A stretch of 15,633 nt of DNA. It comes from CBFGWV01 sp965652545 (GTDB lineage Bacteria > Pseudomonadota > Gammaproteobacteria > Competibacterales > Competibacteraceae). Under the pieces are notes generated by a model that had not been told where the DNA came from, did no database searches, and saw nothing but the letters and a program-made list of their open reading frames with translations. The position numbers and the translations under genes were made by a program. Where the stretch lies: assembly GCA_965652545.1 (NCBI GenBank), contig CBFGWV010000092.1, forward strand, positions 1-15,633, given 5' to 3'. This document shows, piece by piece, positions 13,691-15,633 of the stretch (positions are counted from its first letter, which is position 1; each line of letters begins with the position of its first letter).

Positions 13691-15379
13691 TCACGCGTCG
13701 ATGGCGCCGCGTACCGCGGATTTGGCCACCGTCCGCGGCGAGGCCAGGTACACACGGGCGGCGGGGTGGCCGCTGCGGCCGGTGAAATTACGGCTGGTGG
13801 CGAAGATGGCGACGTCGTCGGCCTCCAACGACCCGATGCCGGCGTTGATACAGGCGCCGCAGCCGGTCTTGAGGATGCGCGCCCCGCAGGCTTCGAGGAT
13901 ATCCAGGTAACCCAGGCGGCGGGCGGCGCGGCGCACGGCCTGGGTGGCCGGCACCACGTAGAAGCGCACGCCCGGTGCGACCCGCTGCCCGGCGATGGCC
14001 ATGGCGGCGGCGGCCAGATCGTCGAGCTTGCCCCCGGTGCATGAGCCGATGAAGGCGGTTGTGATCGGCCTGCCCTTGACCAGGCGCGCGGGCACGACAT
14101 TGTCCGGCGAAGACGGCTCGGCCACCTGGGGCTCGAGGTCCGATAAATCCAGCTGGCACACGTGGTCGTAGGCGGCGTCCGCATCCGCCTGCATCCAGTC
14201 CAATGGACGCACACCGCGATCATCCACGAACCGCCGCGTGCTGTCGTCCGGGGCGATCAACCCGCTGATGGCGCCGGACTCCACGGCCATATTGGTCAGG
14301 GTCATGCGCTCGTCCATCGACAACTGCCCGAGCACGGGGCCGACGAACTCCAGTACCCGCCCCAGGGCGCCGTCGGCCCCGAGCACCGACAACAGCTTGA
14401 GCACGATGTCCTTGGCATGCACCGCGTTGGGCAGATGACCGTTCAACTCCACGCGGATGGTCGGGGGCACGATCATCCAGGTGCGCCCGGTGGCCAGAAT
14501 CTGCGCCATGTCCGAGCTGCCGACCCCCAGCCCCAAGGCCCCGAAGGCGCCGTAGGTGCAGGTATGCGAGTCGGTGCCGGCAATGACCGCCGCCGGGGCG
14601 ATGAGTCCGGCTTCGGGCAGCAGCACATGGCAGATACCCTGGGCGTCCCCGGGCGAGACTTGGTCGAGAAAGCGGCAATCGTGCCGTTCGGCGAAACGAC
14701 CCATGACCTTGTACAAGGCCGATGCCCGCGGATCGCCGCGGATATCGCTGGTCTGGATGAGGTGATCGGCGACCAGCACCACCCGCTGCCGGTCCCACAA
14801 CGTGGCATCGAGGCCGAACTGGCGGGTGAAGATCCGGTCGATGGGGCCGGTGACGCCATCGTGCAGCAGGGCCAGGTCCACTGCAATTTCCAGCGCATCG
14901 CCCGGCGCGACCACCGTCCGCCCGCTGGCGCGGGCGAGTATCTTCTCCACCAGGGTCATCGGCCGGCTGGGGCGCACGGGCGCTTCGTCCGCGCGGCCAC
15001 CGGCCCGACGCCAGGCGAACAACCCGCCTGCGGCGATGATCTCGCGAATCAGCGGCGCCGGCGGCTCGCGGTCGATGAGCTCCACCGGAAGGCCGATATT
15101 CACCGCATTGCGGAAGAACATCTCACCGAAGGAACGCGCGCGCACTACCCGGATGCCCGAGGCCTGAATGGCCAGCGGCGCGTGTTCGCGTGCCGACCCG
15201 CAGCCGAAATTCTCCCCCGCCTCGATGGCGTCGTATTCCGACAGCCAGTTGCCCTCGAGCATGTGTTCGAACGCGTAGCGGGCCAGGCGCGAGGGATCGG
15301 CATCCGAACAGCGGAACGCGGGGATGATGTCGTCGGTGGTTATGTTGTCGCCTAGCCGCAGGATGCGGTCGGGGCTCAT
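13691..15379 (-). CDS. Single-chain aconitase-superfamily dehydratase: LeuD-like swivel domain fused in front of LeuC-like catalytic part
   Basis: The protein has 562 residues. Residues 1 to about 135 are a LeuD-like swivel domain: LGDNITTDDIIPAFRCSD, and GENFGCGSAREHAPLAIQASGI with Ser62 and Arg64 at the aconitase active-site positions. Residues from 141 (MTLVEKILARASG) are a LeuC-like large subunit with HDGVTGP, GTDSHTCTYGAFGALGLGVG, the first iron-sulfur ligand Cys447 in GSCTGGK, and Cys507 and Cys510 in TGCGAC. It ends with SRNFTGRSGHPAARVYLASP. All three [4Fe-4S] cysteines are present, so it should be an active dehydratase/isomerase on a 2-hydroxy di- or tricarboxylate. The loop that discriminates 3-isopropylmalate from homoaconitate (YL.. 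or YR..) reads FRCSD here, so the substrate is uncertain. Separate leuC and leuD genes are the norm. The ATG at 15379 follows a purine-rich AGGGAAGG about 8 nt upstream. Confidence 0.88.
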   Translation of the reverse strand: MSPDRILRLGDNITTDDIIPAFRCSDADPSRLARYAFEHMLEGNWLSEYDAIEAGENFGCGSAREHAPLAIQASGIRVVRARSFGEMFFRNAVNIGLPVELIDREPPAPLIREIIAAGGLFAWRRAGGRADEAPVRPSRPMTLVEKILARASGRTVVAPGDALEIAVDLALLHDGVTGPIDRIFTRQFGLDATLWDRQRVVLVADHLIQTSDIRGDPRASALYKVMGRFAERHDCRFLDQVSPGDAQGICHVLLPEAGLIAPAAVIAGTDSHTCTYGAFGALGLGVGSSDMAQILATGRTWMIVPPTIRVELNGHLPNAVHAKDIVLKLLSVLGADGALGRVLEFVGPVLGQLSMDERMTLTNMAVESGAISGLIAPDDSTRRFVDDRGVRPLDWMQADADAAYDHVCQLDLSDLEPQVAEPSSPDNVVPARLVKGRPITTAFIGSCTGGKLDDLAAAAMAIAGQRVAPGVRFYVVPATQAVRRAARRLGYLDILEACGARILKTGCGACINAGIGSLEADDVAIFATSRNFTGRSGHPAARVYLASPRTVAKSAVRGAIDA

Positions 15380-15408
15380 CGCAGGGGCCTTCCCTGGTTC
15401 ATGGACTC

Positions 15409-15580
15409 ACTAGGAGGCTGACGGACGTGAGACTGTTCTACTGCGGAAAGCTGAATGCTGGCCATATTTTCCGATCCTTTTTGTCAGATAGCTACGGCTA
15501 TCTTCCGCAAACGATCGGAAAATCTGTCTCAACCTCAGCTTTTCCTCGTCACGAACGCTCAAGTCCGTCAGCCTCCTAGT
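15409..15580. mobile_element. 172-bp symmetrical inverted-repeat element, MITE-like
   Basis: The outer 23 bp (15409-15431 and 15558-15580, core CTAGGAGGCTGACGGAC) match in 22 of 23 positions as terminal inverted repeats. Further complementary blocks lie at exactly corresponding positions: 15447-15454/15535-15542, 15466-15476/15513-15523 and 15486-15492/15497-15503. The two 84-nt arms therefore align end to end with no gap. The centre is a TACG loop closed by C-G, i.e. a UNCG-type tetraloop if transcribed. The element has no room for a transposase, so it would be non-autonomous. A TA lies just inside each end, but I see no longer target duplication. It ends 29 bp before the dehydratase start codon, so it lies in or replaces its promoter/leader. 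Confidence 0.6.
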
Positions 15581-15633
15581 AACAGTAACAGTAGCCTCGT
15601 CCTGGCGGTGTGCCAGTGTGTGTAACGAAAGTC
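15581..15633. other. Right-edge flank with small hairpin
   Basis: The last 53 bp hold a tandem AACAGTAACAGT and a 5-bp hairpin CTGGC-GGTGT-GCCAG (15602-15616) followed by TGTGTGT. The hairpin could be the end of a plus-strand or minus-strand unit lying outside the window. No gene is seen here. Confidence 0.25.

Noticed and set aside
14162..15355. 397-aa open frame on the plus strand opposite the dehydratase
   Set aside because: It is antisense to a gene with all iron-sulfur ligand motifs and has no recognisable domain.
15409..15580. Element read as an intrinsic terminator
   Set aside because: The central hairpin is not followed by a T-run on either strand, and the long outer terminal repeats are not a terminator feature.

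Overview
The window is high-GC bacterial DNA with dense genes, Shine-Dalgarno-led starts and ATGA overlaps. The gene families (animal-type haem peroxidases, TerD, a peptide-type ABC importer, a FCD-type GntR regulator, a LeuCD-type dehydratase) suggest a proteobacterium, probably a gammaproteobacterium. No marker gene fixes the taxon. I found no rRNA, tRNA, CRISPR array, transposase or phage gene.

Left part (1-4966), a peroxidase island: the C-terminal part of a TPR-containing transcriptional-regulator-like protein runs off the left edge. It converges on a two-gene minus-strand unit made of an animal-type haem peroxidase followed by an unrecognised 120-aa protein. A second animal-type haem peroxidase diverges from the first. 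The 174-bp region between the peroxidases holds a mirror-image set of tandem AATCAC motifs 11 bp apart, with a small palindrome near the centre. This looks like a shared operator for a regulator that binds direct repeats. The first peroxidase lacks several residues that normally anchor and tune the haem; the second keeps most of them.

Middle (4967-13526): after a gap of about 340 bp with no convincing gene come a solitary terD-like gene and then a catabolic uptake cluster. A zinc-dependent M20 amidohydrolase of the N-carbamoyl-amino-acid hydrolase/allantoate amidohydrolase type diverges from a five-gene operon: periplasmic binding protein, DppB-like permease, a single-polypeptide fusion of DppC-like permease and DppD-like ATPase, DppF-like ATPase, and a GntR/FCD regulator. 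The last three junctions are ATGA overlaps. The likely job is import of a peptide-like or N-carbamoyl/N-acyl compound and its cytoplasmic hydrolysis, with the GntR protein as local sensor. An inverted repeat in the divergent promoter is the candidate operator.

Right part (13527-15633): a short convergent gap contains a GC-rich hairpin resembling a dispersed repeat. On the minus strand follows a single-chain aconitase-superfamily dehydratase in which a LeuD-like swivel domain precedes a LeuC-like catalytic part, with a non-canonical substrate-specificity loop. Only 29 bp upstream of its start codon lies a 172-bp, almost perfectly symmetrical inverted-repeat element, probably a MITE-like non-autonomous mobile element.
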